A stretch of DNA of 64,000 nucleotides, taken from the NCBI RefSeq assembly GCF_009766085.1, contig NZ_LMUF01000057.1:77714-141713 (forward strand). Direction: 5' to 3'. Position numbers and translations under genes: made by a program. Source of the stretch: Burkholderia sp. S171 (lineage in GTDB: Bacteria > Pseudomonadota > Gammaproteobacteria > Burkholderiales > Burkholderiaceae). Below the pieces are notes generated by a model. That model worked only from the letters and a program-made list of their open reading frames with translations. It ran no database searches and was not told the origin of the DNA. The number at the start of each line of letters is the position of its first letter. The first letter of the stretch is position 1. This document shows, one piece after another, positions 15,768 to 24,967 of the stretch.

Positions 15768-18089
15768 TCACAGCAAAGCCGATGCCCGCGTGACGGTTAC
15801 CGGGACTGTGGTGTGCCGGACGATCTCCACCCGCCACCAGGAAGGCAGCAGGCGGCGCACGTCGGCACGGGCAAAACGGTCGTCGATCAGATACAGCACG
15901 CCTTCATCCGTCTGCCCTCGAATCACGCGCCCGGCAGCCTGTACCACTTTCTGCAGCCCGGGAAACAGATACGTGTAGTCGTACCCGGCGCCGAACTCTT
16001 CGTCCATGTGCGCTTTCATCTGCTGGTTGACCGGATTCAGTTGCGGGAGCCCAAGCGTAGCGATAAACGCGCCGATCAACCGCGTGCCGGTCAGGTCGAT
16101 AGCTTCCCCGAACGATCCGCCGAGCACGGCGAAGCCGATACCGCGGCCTGTTTGTGTGAAGCGTGCGAGAAAGGCTTGCTGGTCCACTTCGCTCATGGAA
16201 CGCGATTGCGTCCACACCGGAATGTCGGGATGCTCGCGAAGCAGCGCGTTGGCGACCTGATCGAGGTAGTCGAAGCTGCTGAAGAAACTCAGGTAGTTGC
16301 CGGGCGCGCGCCGGTATTGAGCCGTGATGAGATCGACGAGTGGTGGTACGGACTGCTCGCGATCGCGAAATCGCGTGGACACGTTCGCTATGGCCCGCAC
16401 CTGCAACTGGTCCGCGTGAAAAGGCGATTCCACATTCATCTGCAGGCAGGTTTCGGGGAGGCCCAACATGTCGCCGTAGAAATGCATGGGCGTGAGCGTA
16501 GCCGAGAAAAGCGCGACTGAATGCGCGCGCGCAAAGCGCGATTTCAGATGCGGCCCGGGCACGCGATTGCGCAGGCACAGCACAGTGTTGCGCTTTGTGC
16601 TGGCCTGCGGAGATAGAGTGGTATCGAAGAGAGAGTGGGTGTCGAAGCGCTCGGCAATACGCACGAAATGCATGGCATCGAAGTAAAAGCGCAGCATCTC
16701 GCGATCCAGCGCGGCAGGTTGCTCGCCTACGAACTCCGTCATTTCAGTGACTGCTGCGATCATGTTTTCCAGCGCTTCAATGAAGCGCCCGGGCAGTTCC
16801 GCGTGCACCTCGTATTCGACCGTCTGCTCGCCCGATATGGTTTTCCACGCCCGGGCGATCTTGTCGAATGGGCGCTTCAGATGTGGCGGCACGGTGCGGC
16901 GCACGCTGCGAAAACGCGCTTCATCCAGCGTGGCCGAATACATGGCGCGGGCGCGTTCAACCAGGTTATGCGCTTCGTCCACCAGTACGCCGACACGCCA
17001 TTCCTTCGACTCCGCGAGGGAAAACAGCATGGCGCTGGTGTCGAAGTAATAGTTGTAGTCGCCGACAATGACGTCGCTCCAGCGCGCCAGTTCCTGACTC
17101 AGATAGTACGGACAGACGGTGTGCTCAAGGGCCACCTCGCGCAACACCTGACGATCAAGTTGCGCAGCCTTCAGCGCGGCCTGTCGTGCGGCAGGCAAGC
17201 GGTCATAAAAGCCGCGTGCGAGGGGGCAGGATTCGCCTTGACAGGCTTTGTCGGGGTGTTCGCAGGCCTTGTCGCGCGCGACCAGTTCGAGCACGCGCAG
17301 CGGTGTGCCGCGGCCAAGCGTGGTGAGTGCGTCAAGGGCCAACTGGCGGCCCGAGCTCTTCGCGGTGAGGAAGAAGATCTTGTCGAGCTTCGCAGCAGGC
17401 CATGCTTTCAACAGTGGAAACAAACTGCCCAGCGTTTTACCGATTCCCGTTGGCGCTTGCGCCAGCAGACTTCGTCCATGCAGCGCGCAACGGTAGATGG
17501 CCGCCGCCAGTTCCCGTTGCCCCGGATGCAAGGACGCGTGAGGGAAAACCAGTTCCGCCAGCGCGCCGTCCAGTTTGGCGCGATGCTCAAGTTCCTGTTG
17601 CGCCCACGCCAGAAAACGCTCGCAGTGCTCGCGAAAGTGATCGCGGAGTGCGTCGGCGGATTGCAGTTCGGTGAAGACCGTCTCCTTCTCGTCGCCAATA
17701 TTGAAGTAGACGAGAGCAACGCGGATCTCCTGCAGGTTCAGCGTTTTGCAGCACAGCCAGCCGTAGATGCGCGCTTGCGCCCAGTGCAGATGCCGATGGT
17801 TGTCGGGGATGGCGCTGAGCTTGCCGCGGTACGTCTTGATCTCTTCCAACTGGTTCAGGCCAGGGTCGTAGCCGTCCGCGCGGCCGCGTACGTGCAGCGG
17901 ACCGAAGGTGTCGGAGAGGCTTAATTCAGCTTGGTAACGTTCGCCGCGACGGGCGGTGACGAGCTTGTGCCCAGCCATGCCCTGCTGCGCGGTGGGCGAA
18001 GGCGTGAAGCGCAAGTCGAGGTCGCCGCGCTTGGCGGTGAACTCGCACAACGCGCGTACCGCGATGATGTAGGCGGGTTGATCGGACAT
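15768..18089 (-). CDS. SOS-linked Fe-S superfamily 2 helicase with N-terminal PD-(D/E)XK nuclease-like domain (DinG/XPD type)
   Basis: A 773-aa protein. Residues 1-120 resemble a PD-(D/E)XK nuclease (D72 in RGRADGYDP, E83 and K85 in LEEIKTYRG). The helicase part has Walker A APTGIGKT (212-219), the DEAH box (371-374, VDEAHNL) and a C-terminal motif QAAGRVIRG. Between motifs Ia and II are four cysteines, C276, C283, C288 and C326, spaced as in the XPD/DinG 4Fe-4S cluster. It should translocate 5'-3' on single-stranded DNA and act in repair or replication restart. A consensus LexA box abuts the start codon. No SD precedes the ATG at 18089, yet the family N-terminus (VAVRALCEFTAKRGDLD-like) starts here, so a short or leaderless message is likely. 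Confidence 0.92.
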   Translation of the reverse strand: MSDQPAYIIAVRALCEFTAKRGDLDLRFTPSPTAQQGMAGHKLVTARRGERYQAELSLSDTFGPLHVRGRADGYDPGLNQLEEIKTYRGKLSAIPDNHRHLHWAQARIYGWLCCKTLNLQEIRVALVYFNIGDEKETVFTELQSADALRDHFREHCERFLAWAQQELEHRAKLDGALAELVFPHASLHPGQRELAAAIYRCALHGRSLLAQAPTGIGKTLGSLFPLLKAWPAAKLDKIFFLTAKSSGRQLALDALTTLGRGTPLRVLELVARDKACEHPDKACQGESCPLARGFYDRLPAARQAALKAAQLDRQVLREVALEHTVCPYYLSQELARWSDVIVGDYNYYFDTSAMLFSLAESKEWRVGVLVDEAHNLVERARAMYSATLDEARFRSVRRTVPPHLKRPFDKIARAWKTISGEQTVEYEVHAELPGRFIEALENMIAAVTEMTEFVGEQPAALDREMLRFYFDAMHFVRIAERFDTHSLFDTTLSPQASTKRNTVLCLRNRVPGPHLKSRFARAHSVALFSATLTPMHFYGDMLGLPETCLQMNVESPFHADQLQVRAIANVSTRFRDREQSVPPLVDLITAQYRRAPGNYLSFFSSFDYLDQVANALLREHPDIPVWTQSRSMSEVDQQAFLARFTQTGRGIGFAVLGGSFGEAIDLTGTRLIGAFIATLGLPQLNPVNQQMKAHMDEEFGAGYDYTYLFPGLQKVVQAAGRVIRGQTDEGVLYLIDDRFARADVRRLLPSWWRVEIVRHTTVPVTVTRASALL

Positions 18090-18092
18090 GAT

Positions 18093-18112
18093 TACTGTAT
18101 GGATATACAGTA
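18093..18112 (-). promoter_or_regulatory. LexA (SOS) box
   Basis: A 20-base near-palindrome with CTGT, eight bases, ACAG (core 18095-18110), flanked by TA on both sides. This matches the proteobacterial LexA consensus TACTGT-N8-ACAGTA. It ends three bases before the helicase ATG, so bound LexA would cover both the promoter start and the translation start region. Confidence 0.9.
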
Positions 18113-18209
18113 AATACTATCACGATGCGGCCGGCCGGAAACATCGCGTGGAACGCCGGTTGCTGCGCTCCAGGTACGCGGTTCCCGCCATCGACTCATG
18201 GAGAAACGA

Positions 18210-18485
18210 ATGACAACGACCCAATTATCTGCAGTGCTCGCAGCTTGCCTGATTACTAGCGCACCACTCGCTATTGCACAGAGCGGTGGTGGCAATGGCA
18301 ATGGTGGAACGGGCGGCGGCAGTGCGCATGGCGCTGCGACGGCAGGAGCCACAAGCAGCGGAGACCCGGCCTCCGGGACCATGTCGAAGGGCGGCAAGGT
18401 GCATCGCAAGATGATGCACAAGTCGGCGACCGATACGACCAACATGCCGGGGGCCGACGCCAGCAGCGACACGAAGGGCCAATAA
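18210..18485 (+). CDS. Small exported Gly/Ser-rich protein
   Basis: A 91-aa protein from the ATG at 18210, which has GGAG six bases upstream; an upstream in-frame ATG at 18198 lies before that SD. A clear signal peptide (MTTTQLSAVLAACLITSAPL, then AIAQ) precedes a low-complexity mature part rich in Gly, Ser, Ala and Thr. A short basic His/Met patch (KVHRKMMHK) might bind metal, but this is speculation. The family is not recognised. It is followed by an intrinsic terminator at 18510, so it is transcribed alone. Confidence 0.7.
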   Translation: MTTTQLSAVLAACLITSAPLAIAQSGGGNGNGGTGGGSAHGAATAGATSSGDPASGTMSKGGKVHRKMMHKSATDTTNMPGADASSDTKGQ

Positions 18486-18509
18486 AACCGCGAGCGTGAA
18501 ACAAGCAGG

Positions 18510-18534
18510 GCGCGACCTTCGGGCCGCGCTTTTT
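18510..18534 (+). terminator. Intrinsic terminator of small exported protein gene
   Basis: A GC-rich stem with one mismatch, 18510-18517 with 18522-18529, a TTCG tetraloop, and five T at 18530-18534. It lies 24 bases after the stop codon. Confidence 0.85.
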
Positions 18535-18559
18535 GCTCGCGAGGGCCACGCCTTGGCGA

Positions 18560-18595
18560 CAGAGATAGATACAGAGATAGATACAGAGATAGATA
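18560..18595 (+). repeat. Three perfect 12-bp tandem repeats
   Basis: The unit CAGAGATAGATA occurs three times without a mismatch at 18560-18571, 18572-18583 and 18584-18595. It ends 22 bases before the ATG of the ThDP enzyme gene and so lies in its 5' leader or promoter. Confidence 0.95.
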
Positions 18596-18617
18596 ACGCA
18601 ACGTGCAGGAGGCCGCA

Positions 18618-20405
18618 ATGGCGCAGACAGTAGGCGACTTTATCGTGGCACGGCTCCATGAATGGGGCGTGCGGAGAATGTTCGGTTACCCGGGCGATGG
18701 CATCAACGGCGTGTTCGGCGCAATGCGTCGAGCGCAGGACAAGATCGAGTTTATCCAGACGCGGCATGAGGAAATGGCTGCGTTCATGGCGTGTGCGCAC
18801 GCGAAATTCACGGGCGAACTGGGCGTGTGCATTGCCACCTCCGGGCCGGGCGCGTCGCATTTGATTACCGGTCTCTACGATGCACGCATGGACCATATGC
18901 CCGTGCTTGCCATCGTCGGGCAGCAAGCGCGTTCGGCAATGGGCGGGCACTATCAGCAGGAACTGGATCTGGCGTCCATGTTCAAGGACGTGGCCGGGTC
19001 GTTCGTGCAGCAGGCCAGCGTGCCCTCGCAGGTACGGCATCTCGTCGATCGGGCGATCCGCACGGCTTTGTCGGAGCGGCGCGTGACGGCGATTATCCTG
19101 CCGAACGACTTGCAGGAGATGCCTTACGAAGAGCCCGAACGCGCGCACGGAACGGTGCACTCGGGGGTGGGATGGACCGCGCCCAAGGTGGTTCCTTACG
19201 CTGCCGATCTCGCCCGGGCCGCGGCCGTGCTGAACGACGGGCGGCGCGTCGCCATTCTGGCCGGCGCGGGGGCGTTGAACGCGACGGAAGAACTTATCGC
19301 GGTCGCAGACAGGCTCGGGGCGGGCGTGGCAAAGGCGCTACTCGGCAAGGCCGCGCTGCCGGATGACTTGCCCTGGGTGACCGGGTCAATCGGATTGCTC
19401 GGCACCGAACCCAGCTACAAGCTGATGACCGAATGCGACACGCTGCTGATGGTCGGATCGGGATTTCCGTATGCGGAATTTTTGCCGAAGGAAGGGCAAG
19501 CGCGGGGTGTCCAGATCGATCTGAAAGGCGACATGCTGAGTCTGCGATACCCGATGGAAGTCAACCTTCAGGGCGATGCCGCCGAGACTTTGCGCGCGCT
19601 GCTGCCGCTGCTCGAACACAAGACGACGGAGAGTTGGCGCGACCGCATCTTTCGATGGAATCGCAGCTGGCACGAGACGCTGGAGGATCGCGCAATGCAG
19701 GCTGCCACACCGGTCAATCCGCAACGTGTGGCGCTGGAGTTGTCGTCGCGATTACCGGACAACGCTATTGTCACGAGCGACTCCGGCTCATGCGCGAACT
19801 GGTATGCCCGCGACGTGCAAGTCAAGCGCGGCATGCTGTGTTCGCTGTCGGGCGGCCTTGCGTCGATGGGCGCTGCCGTGCCTTACGCCATCGCAGCGCG
19901 TCTTGCCTACAGAAACCGGCCCGTGGTCGCGATGGTCGGCGACGGCGCCATGCAGATGAACAACATGGCAGAGCTCATTACGTTGGCGAAGTATCGTAAG
20001 CCGACTGATGCGGCGTGGATTTGCGTCGTGTTCAATAATCAGGACCTGAATCAGGTGACGTGGGAGCAGCGCGTGATGGAAGGCGATCCGAAATTCGAAG
20101 TCTCCCAGCAGATTCCGGATGTGGCGTATCACAAGTTCGCGGAGTTGATCGGCCTGAAGGGAATTTTCGTCGATGACCCCGCGCGGCTGGGTGCCGCGTT
20201 GGATGAGGCGTTTGCATCGGATCGGCCCGTCGTACTGGAAGTGAAGACCGATCCGAATGTGCCGCCGCTGCCGCCGCATATTACGGTCAAGCAAGCCAAG
20301 GCGTTTGCGTCCACGTTGTTGCAAGGCGATCCCGACCAGGGCAACGTGATTGTCGACACAGCGAAGCAGGTCCTGTCCAGCATCCTTCCTGGATCGAAAA
20401 GCTAA
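18618..20405 (+). CDS. Thiamine diphosphate-dependent enzyme, pyruvate oxidase/acetolactate synthase-like
   Basis: A 595-aa ThDP enzyme from the ATG at 18618, which has AGGAGG five bases upstream; an upstream GTG precedes that SD. The N-terminal Pyr domain has the catalytic Glu (E51, in QTRHEEMAAF) and TSGPGASHLITGLYDA. The central domain has AILAGAGALNATEELIAVAD. The C-terminal PP domain has the ThDP/Mg motif VGDGAMQMNNMAELITLAKY...NN. It resembles PoxB-type pyruvate oxidases (pyruvate to acetate plus CO2, membrane quinone as acceptor) and acetolactate synthase large subunits. No ilvN-like partner is adjacent, which favours the oxidase/decarboxylase type; the substrate is not certain. Confidence 0.85.
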   Translation: MAQTVGDFIVARLHEWGVRRMFGYPGDGINGVFGAMRRAQDKIEFIQTRHEEMAAFMACAHAKFTGELGVCIATSGPGASHLITGLYDARMDHMPVLAIVGQQARSAMGGHYQQELDLASMFKDVAGSFVQQASVPSQVRHLVDRAIRTALSERRVTAIILPNDLQEMPYEEPERAHGTVHSGVGWTAPKVVPYAADLARAAAVLNDGRRVAILAGAGALNATEELIAVADRLGAGVAKALLGKAALPDDLPWVTGSIGLLGTEPSYKLMTECDTLLMVGSGFPYAEFLPKEGQARGVQIDLKGDMLSLRYPMEVNLQGDAAETLRALLPLLEHKTTESWRDRIFRWNRSWHETLEDRAMQAATPVNPQRVALELSSRLPDNAIVTSDSGSCANWYARDVQVKRGMLCSLSGGLASMGAAVPYAIAARLAYRNRPVVAMVGDGAMQMNNMAELITLAKYRKPTDAAWICVVFNNQDLNQVTWEQRVMEGDPKFEVSQQIPDVAYHKFAELIGLKGIFVDDPARLGAALDEAFASDRPVVLEVKTDPNVPPLPPHITVKQAKAFASTLLQGDPDQGNVIVDTAKQVLSSILPGSKS

Positions 20406-20738
20406 GCGCTGCAGGGCGACCCGAAGCCAATCCGCCAATCTCCGCGATGCTCAAGCCTGAATCCGGGACGAGCACTCGCGGCAGTGTGCCGCCGCAATCA
20501 CCAACACCGGTTGTCGCGTGTGAGGCGAGCAGCCGCAACGTACACAATAAATAGCGCGCCCGCCTGTGCCGAAGAAATGATGCGTGAATATAATAAGCGC
20601 CGCCTGCGCCCCAAAGATCCCGGCGCGGCCTACGCGCGCGTGCTGCGTATCGCTTTGCCCGGCGCTGTTTAGCGCGTTCGTTCGCACGCGTAGTGGTATC
20701 TTTAATCCATCGAAGCACCCCGAACCGAGGCCCCTGGA
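20406..20738 (+). other. Intergenic region before the CheB/CheR fusion
   Basis: About 330 bases. It should hold the promoter of the next gene. Short open frames on both strands (for example 20484-20672) lack start signals and recognisable products. I see no repeat, terminator or RNA structure. Confidence 0.5.
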
Positions 20739-23700
20739 GTGAGCGAAACTACAACATCAACGGCGCCGCCCTCGGGAGAGGACGCACCGGGCGCCGCTTA
20801 TAGCCCGAGTTCGCTGGGTTTTCCCGTTGTCGGGATCGGTGCGTCCGCGGGGGGCGTCCAGGCGCTGCTGCGCTTCTTCGAGAACGCGCCGGCCGACATG
20901 GGCATGGCATTTGTCGTGGTCCTCCACCTGTCGGCGAAGCATGTCAGCAGTGCGGACAAGGTGCTGCAGAACGTCACCCGCATGGGCGTATCGCAGGTCA
21001 ACGGGCCGACGCAAATAGAAGCTAACCACGTCTACGTCATCGCGCCGGGCAAGAGCCTGACGATGGCCGACGGTCACCTGAACGCGCGCAACGCCGAGCC
21101 CACGGCGGGCCGGCCGGTCACGATCGACCGGTTTTTCCGGAGCCTGGCGGACGCGCACGGTCAGCGCGCGATGTGCATCGTGATGTCCGGCACGGGCAGC
21201 GACGGCGCGGTCGGCATTGCCAGCGTGAAGGAAAAAGGGGGCGTGACGCTCGCGCAGGAGCCGAACGACGCCGAATACGCCGAAATGCCGCAGAACGCCA
21301 TCCTGACAGACCAGGTCGACCTGGTGCTGCCGGTGGTAGAGATGCCGCAACGGCTGCTCGACATCTGGAATAACGCCAAGCGCATCGCCCTGCCTGAACT
21401 GGAACCGGCGACGCTGGGTCCGGACGATCGGGCCGATCGCCGGAGTGAAGCCGAACGTGCGTTGCAGACCATTTTGGCGACGCTGCGCGCCCGCACCGGT
21501 CACGACTTCCGTTTCTACAAGCGGGCGACCATGCTGCGCCGGATCGAGCGGCGCCTTCAGGTCAACGGCGTGCCGGACCTGATTGCCTACCGCGACCTGC
21601 TACGGGATAACCCGCGCGAAACCGCGGCCCTGCTCAAGGACATGCTGATTGGCGTGACCAGTTTTTTCCGCGACCGAGAAGCGTTCGAGTCGCTCGAGCG
21701 TGGCGTGCTGCCGACCTTGTTCCATAACAAGGCCAATGGCGACCAGGTTCGCGCGTGGGTCGCCGGATGCTCGTCGGGCGAAGAAGCGTATTCGCTCGCC
21801 ATGCTCTTGTGCGAGCAGCGCGAAGTCTTGCGTTCCACCGCCAGCATCCAGGTGTTCGCCACCGATATCGACGAAAGCGCGGTGGCGCGCGCACGGGCCG
21901 GACTGTATCCCGAGTCGATCATGACCGACGTCCGCCCCTCTACGCTGCGGCAATTTTTCGTCAAGACGGACTCGCGCTACGAGGTGGTGAAAAGCGTGCG
22001 CGAGAAGATCCTGTTCGCCATGCACAACGTGCTGCGCGATCCGCCGTTCTCGCGGCTCGACCTGGTTTCTTGCCGCAATCTCCTGATCTATCTGGACCGG
22101 GGCGTGCAGAACCAGGTACTGGAGATGTTCCACTACGCGCTGTACCCCAATGGGTATCTTTTTCTCGGCAGCTCGGAGTCGGCGGACTCGGTCGAAGAGC
22201 TGTTCAGCGTGGTCGACAAGAAGAACCGGATCTACCGGGCGAAAGCGGCGAAGCTACCGAACCGCCCGGCGCTGACCTCGCCTTCGCTGCTGATGCAAGG
22301 ACGTTACACACACGACGAAGAGGCGGGGTCCGCGCTGCTCCCGGGGCGCCGCAATTTCTCGTTCAGTGCGTTACATCAGCGTGTGCTTGAGCAATACGCG
22401 CCGCCCAGTGTGATCGTGAACCGCGACTCGAAGATCGTGCATATGTCGGACAACGCGGGACGCTTCCTGCGGTATGTCGGCGGCGAGCCCTCAAGCAACA
22501 TGATTGCCGTCGTATTGCCCGAGCTGCGGCTCGACCTGCGTACCGCGCTGTTCCAGGCCGTGCAGACGGGCAATAGCGTGGAGGCCCGGCGCGTCAAGCT
22601 GCAGCGCGACGGTCACGCTTCATACGTCAACATGACCGTGCGCCCGTTTCACGACGCTGCCGCCGACGCTGACTTCCTCCTCGTGCTGTTCGACGAGGTC
22701 CAGGAAGCAATGACGGAAAGCACGGTGGTCGTGGAGCGTCAAACGGGTAATGACACCGTGATGCAGCAACTCGAACAAGAGCTGCATGCGAGCAAGGAAC
22801 AACTGCAGACCACAATCGAGCAGTACGAAACATCCACTGAAGAGCTGAAAGCGTCGAATGAGGAGTTGCAGGCGATCAACGAGGAGTTGAGATCGGCGAC
22901 AGAGGAACTCGAAACCAGCAAGGAAGAATTGCAGTCGGTGAACGAGGAACTCATCACGGTCAACGCGGAGTTGCAGGCGAGGATAGAGGAAACCGGCAAG
23001 GCCAATGACGACTTGCAGAACCTGATTACCTCGACGGATATTGCGACTATCTTCGTCGATCGCGCGATGTGCATCAAACGCTATACGCCGAGCGCGACCA
23101 CGGTGTTCAACCTGATCGCCGCGGATGTCGGGCGCTCGTTGTTCGACATCACGCACCGGCTGGTTTATCCCGAGCTGGCCGACGACGTGAGTGCGACGTT
23201 CCAGTCGTTGCGGCTGACCGAGCGTGAGGTCGCCACCTCCGACGGCCGCTGGTTCTTCGCGCGTGTGCTGCCCTACCGGACGGCGGATGATCGTATTGAC
23301 GGCGCGGTGCTCAGTCTGGTTGAAACCACGGCGCGGCGTCGCGCGGAAGCGAACGTGCGGGCGGGCGAGGAGCGCCTGAGACTCGCGGCGCAGACCACGA
23401 ATGACTTCGCGATCATCGTGCAGGACTCCGACGGCCGCATCGTTAGCTGGAATGCCGGCGCCGAGCGCGTCTTCGGTTATACGGCAGAGGAAGCGGTCGG
23501 GCAGAACATCGACGTGATCTTTACGACTGAGGATCAGGAAGCGCGCATGGCGGCGCACGAACGCGCGGCCGCGCAACGCGACGGCCGTGCCGACGACGAT
23601 CGCTGGCATGTCGCGAAGGGCGGCCGCAAGGTGTATTGCAGCGGCGTGGTGACACCGCTGTCCGATCCGAAATTCACGGGCTACGCGAAGATCGTGAGGG

Positions 23701-24926
23701 ACCTCACGGACCGCAAGACGCAGGAAGACGCGCGTCAGTCGCAACTCGCGGAGGAGCGTGCGGTGCGGGCGCAGGCGGAGGCGGCGAACCGGCTCAAGGA
23801 CGATTTCCTCGCCGTGCTGTCGCATGAATTGAAGCACCCGCTCAACCTGATTCACGTGAAGGCGGAGATGTTGCCGCGCATCCCGGAGGCGCGTGGCGTA
23901 CCGGCAATCCAGCTTGCGGCCGACGCGATCCAGCGGGCCGTGCTCGGTCAGGCGAAGATCATCGACGACTTGCTGGACCTGTCGCGCGTGCGTACCGGGA
24001 AGCTCGCGTTGAACCTGGCGATGGGTGACGTCGCGGCCATGCTGCGGACCATTGCCGATGCAATCGAAGCGGACGCGGCATCGAGAGGCATCGTGCTGTC
24101 ATTCGAGGGCCTGGACCAACCGGTCTGGACCAAGGTGGACCCCGTACGCTTCGACCAGATCGTATGGAACTTGCTGAGCAACGCACTGAAATTTACGCCG
24201 CGTGGCGGCTCGGTTTCTGTTCGCCTCACGTGCGAGGAGGGCGAACTGCTCATTGACGTAACCGATACCGGAATGGGGATCGAAGCGCCGCTGTTGCCGC
24301 ATATCTTCGAGATGTTCTCCCAGGGAAGCGAAGCCCGCCGCAAGACCGGCGGTGGCATGGGTATTGGCCTGGCGCTGGTCAAGCAACTCGTGGAGATGCA
24401 TGCGGGAAGCGTGCTCGCGCATTCGGACGGGGCGGGGCGCGGCACGCGGATGAGCGTCTGGCTGCCGCTGGTCGACAGCCATCCGGTGGGGACGCATGAA
24501 CAGGAGGAGCGCAGCGGGTCGCTGGCGGGCGTGCGTATGCTGGTCGTCGACGATGACTCTGAAACCGCGAGCGCATTCGCGGCTTTGCTGCAACTCGAAG
24601 GTGCGCTGGTCGCGACCGCACACGACGGCGAGGACGCGCTCGCGCTACTTGAGCGCAACCATGTGGACCTGCTCGTCTGCGACATCAGCATGCCCGGCAT
24701 GAACGGCTACGAACTCATGGCTCAGGTGCGGGCGAATCCGCGCTTGGCCCAGTTGCCGGCCATTGCGTTGACTGGCTATACGGTAGGTTCGGACGACCAG
24801 CGTGCACGCGCGTCGGGCTTTGACCTGACGTTGACCAAGCCGGTGTCTCTTGACGCGCTGATTGCCGCCGCCGAACAGGTGTTCTTCTGGCGCGGCGCAC
24901 ATGGCGGCACGCATGAGCATGGCTGA
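20739..24926 (+). CDS. CheB-CheR-PAS-histidine kinase-receiver fusion protein
   Basis: A 1395-aa multidomain signalling protein. Residues 28-215 are a CheB methylesterase domain with triad S36 (GIGASAGG), H63 (VVLHLSAKH) and D155 (GTGSDGAVG). Residues about 240-510 are a CheR methyltransferase (FRFYKRATMLRRIERRL, VAGCSSGEEAYSLAMLL, LVSCRNLLIYLD). A Glu/Leu-rich coiled coil (TEELKASNEELQAINEEL) and two PAS domains follow. The HisKA domain has H1029 in SHELKHPLN, HATPase_c has WNLLSNALKF and GMGIGLALV, and the receiver has D1315 in VCDISMPG. It starts at GTG 20739 with GAGG eight bases upstream. No membrane segment is visible, and no chemotaxis operon is adjacent. The input signal and output partner are unknown. 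Confidence 0.93.
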   Translation: MSETTTSTAPPSGEDAPGAAYSPSSLGFPVVGIGASAGGVQALLRFFENAPADMGMAFVVVLHLSAKHVSSADKVLQNVTRMGVSQVNGPTQIEANHVYVIAPGKSLTMADGHLNARNAEPTAGRPVTIDRFFRSLADAHGQRAMCIVMSGTGSDGAVGIASVKEKGGVTLAQEPNDAEYAEMPQNAILTDQVDLVLPVVEMPQRLLDIWNNAKRIALPELEPATLGPDDRADRRSEAERALQTILATLRARTGHDFRFYKRATMLRRIERRLQVNGVPDLIAYRDLLRDNPRETAALLKDMLIGVTSFFRDREAFESLERGVLPTLFHNKANGDQVRAWVAGCSSGEEAYSLAMLLCEQREVLRSTASIQVFATDIDESAVARARAGLYPESIMTDVRPSTLRQFFVKTDSRYEVVKSVREKILFAMHNVLRDPPFSRLDLVSCRNLLIYLDRGVQNQVLEMFHYALYPNGYLFLGSSESADSVEELFSVVDKKNRIYRAKAAKLPNRPALTSPSLLMQGRYTHDEEAGSALLPGRRNFSFSALHQRVLEQYAPPSVIVNRDSKIVHMSDNAGRFLRYVGGEPSSNMIAVVLPELRLDLRTALFQAVQTGNSVEARRVKLQRDGHASYVNMTVRPFHDAAADADFLLVLFDEVQEAMTESTVVVERQTGNDTVMQQLEQELHASKEQLQTTIEQYETSTEELKASNEELQAINEELRSATEELETSKEELQSVNEELITVNAELQARIEETGKANDDLQNLITSTDIATIFVDRAMCIKRYTPSATTVFNLIAADVGRSLFDITHRLVYPELADDVSATFQSLRLTEREVATSDGRWFFARVLPYRTADDRIDGAVLSLVETTARRRAEANVRAGEERLRLAAQTTNDFAIIVQDSDGRIVSWNAGAERVFGYTAEEAVGQNIDVIFTTEDQEARMAAHERAAAQRDGRADDDRWHVAKGGRKVYCSGVVTPLSDPKFTGYAKIVRDLTDRKTQEDARQSQLAEERAVRAQAEAANRLKDDFLAVLSHELKHPLNLIHVKAEMLPRIPEARGVPAIQLAADAIQRAVLGQAKIIDDLLDLSRVRTGKLALNLAMGDVAAMLRTIADAIEADAASRGIVLSFEGLDQPVWTKVDPVRFDQIVWNLLSNALKFTPRGGSVSVRLTCEEGELLIDVTDTGMGIEAPLLPHIFEMFSQGSEARRKTGGGMGIGLALVKQLVEMHAGSVLAHSDGAGRGTRMSVWLPLVDSHPVGTHEQEERSGSLAGVRMLVVDDDSETASAFAALLQLEGALVATAHDGEDALALLERNHVDLLVCDISMPGMNGYELMAQVRANPRLAQLPAIALTGYTVGSDDQRARASGFDLTLTKPVSLDALIAAAEQVFFWRGAHGGTHEHG

Positions 24927-24967
24927 TGAGTGACGGGTGATGGGTGTGGCAGAGTGCTTCACGCGGG

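Noticed and set aside
15075..16520. 481-codon open frame on the plus strand opposite the helicase
   Set aside because: Shadow of the helicase and hemerythrin genes; composition is Arg/His-rich and it has no SD.
18560..18595. CRISPR-like array
   Set aside because: The units are directly tandem with no spacers and no cas genes are near.
20484..20672. 62-codon frame before the CheB/CheR gene
   Set aside because: No SD, no recognisable product, and base composition typical of intergenic DNA.
22620..23855. 411-codon open frame opposite the CheB/CheR fusion gene
   Set aside because: Antisense shadow; Arg-rich product without domains.
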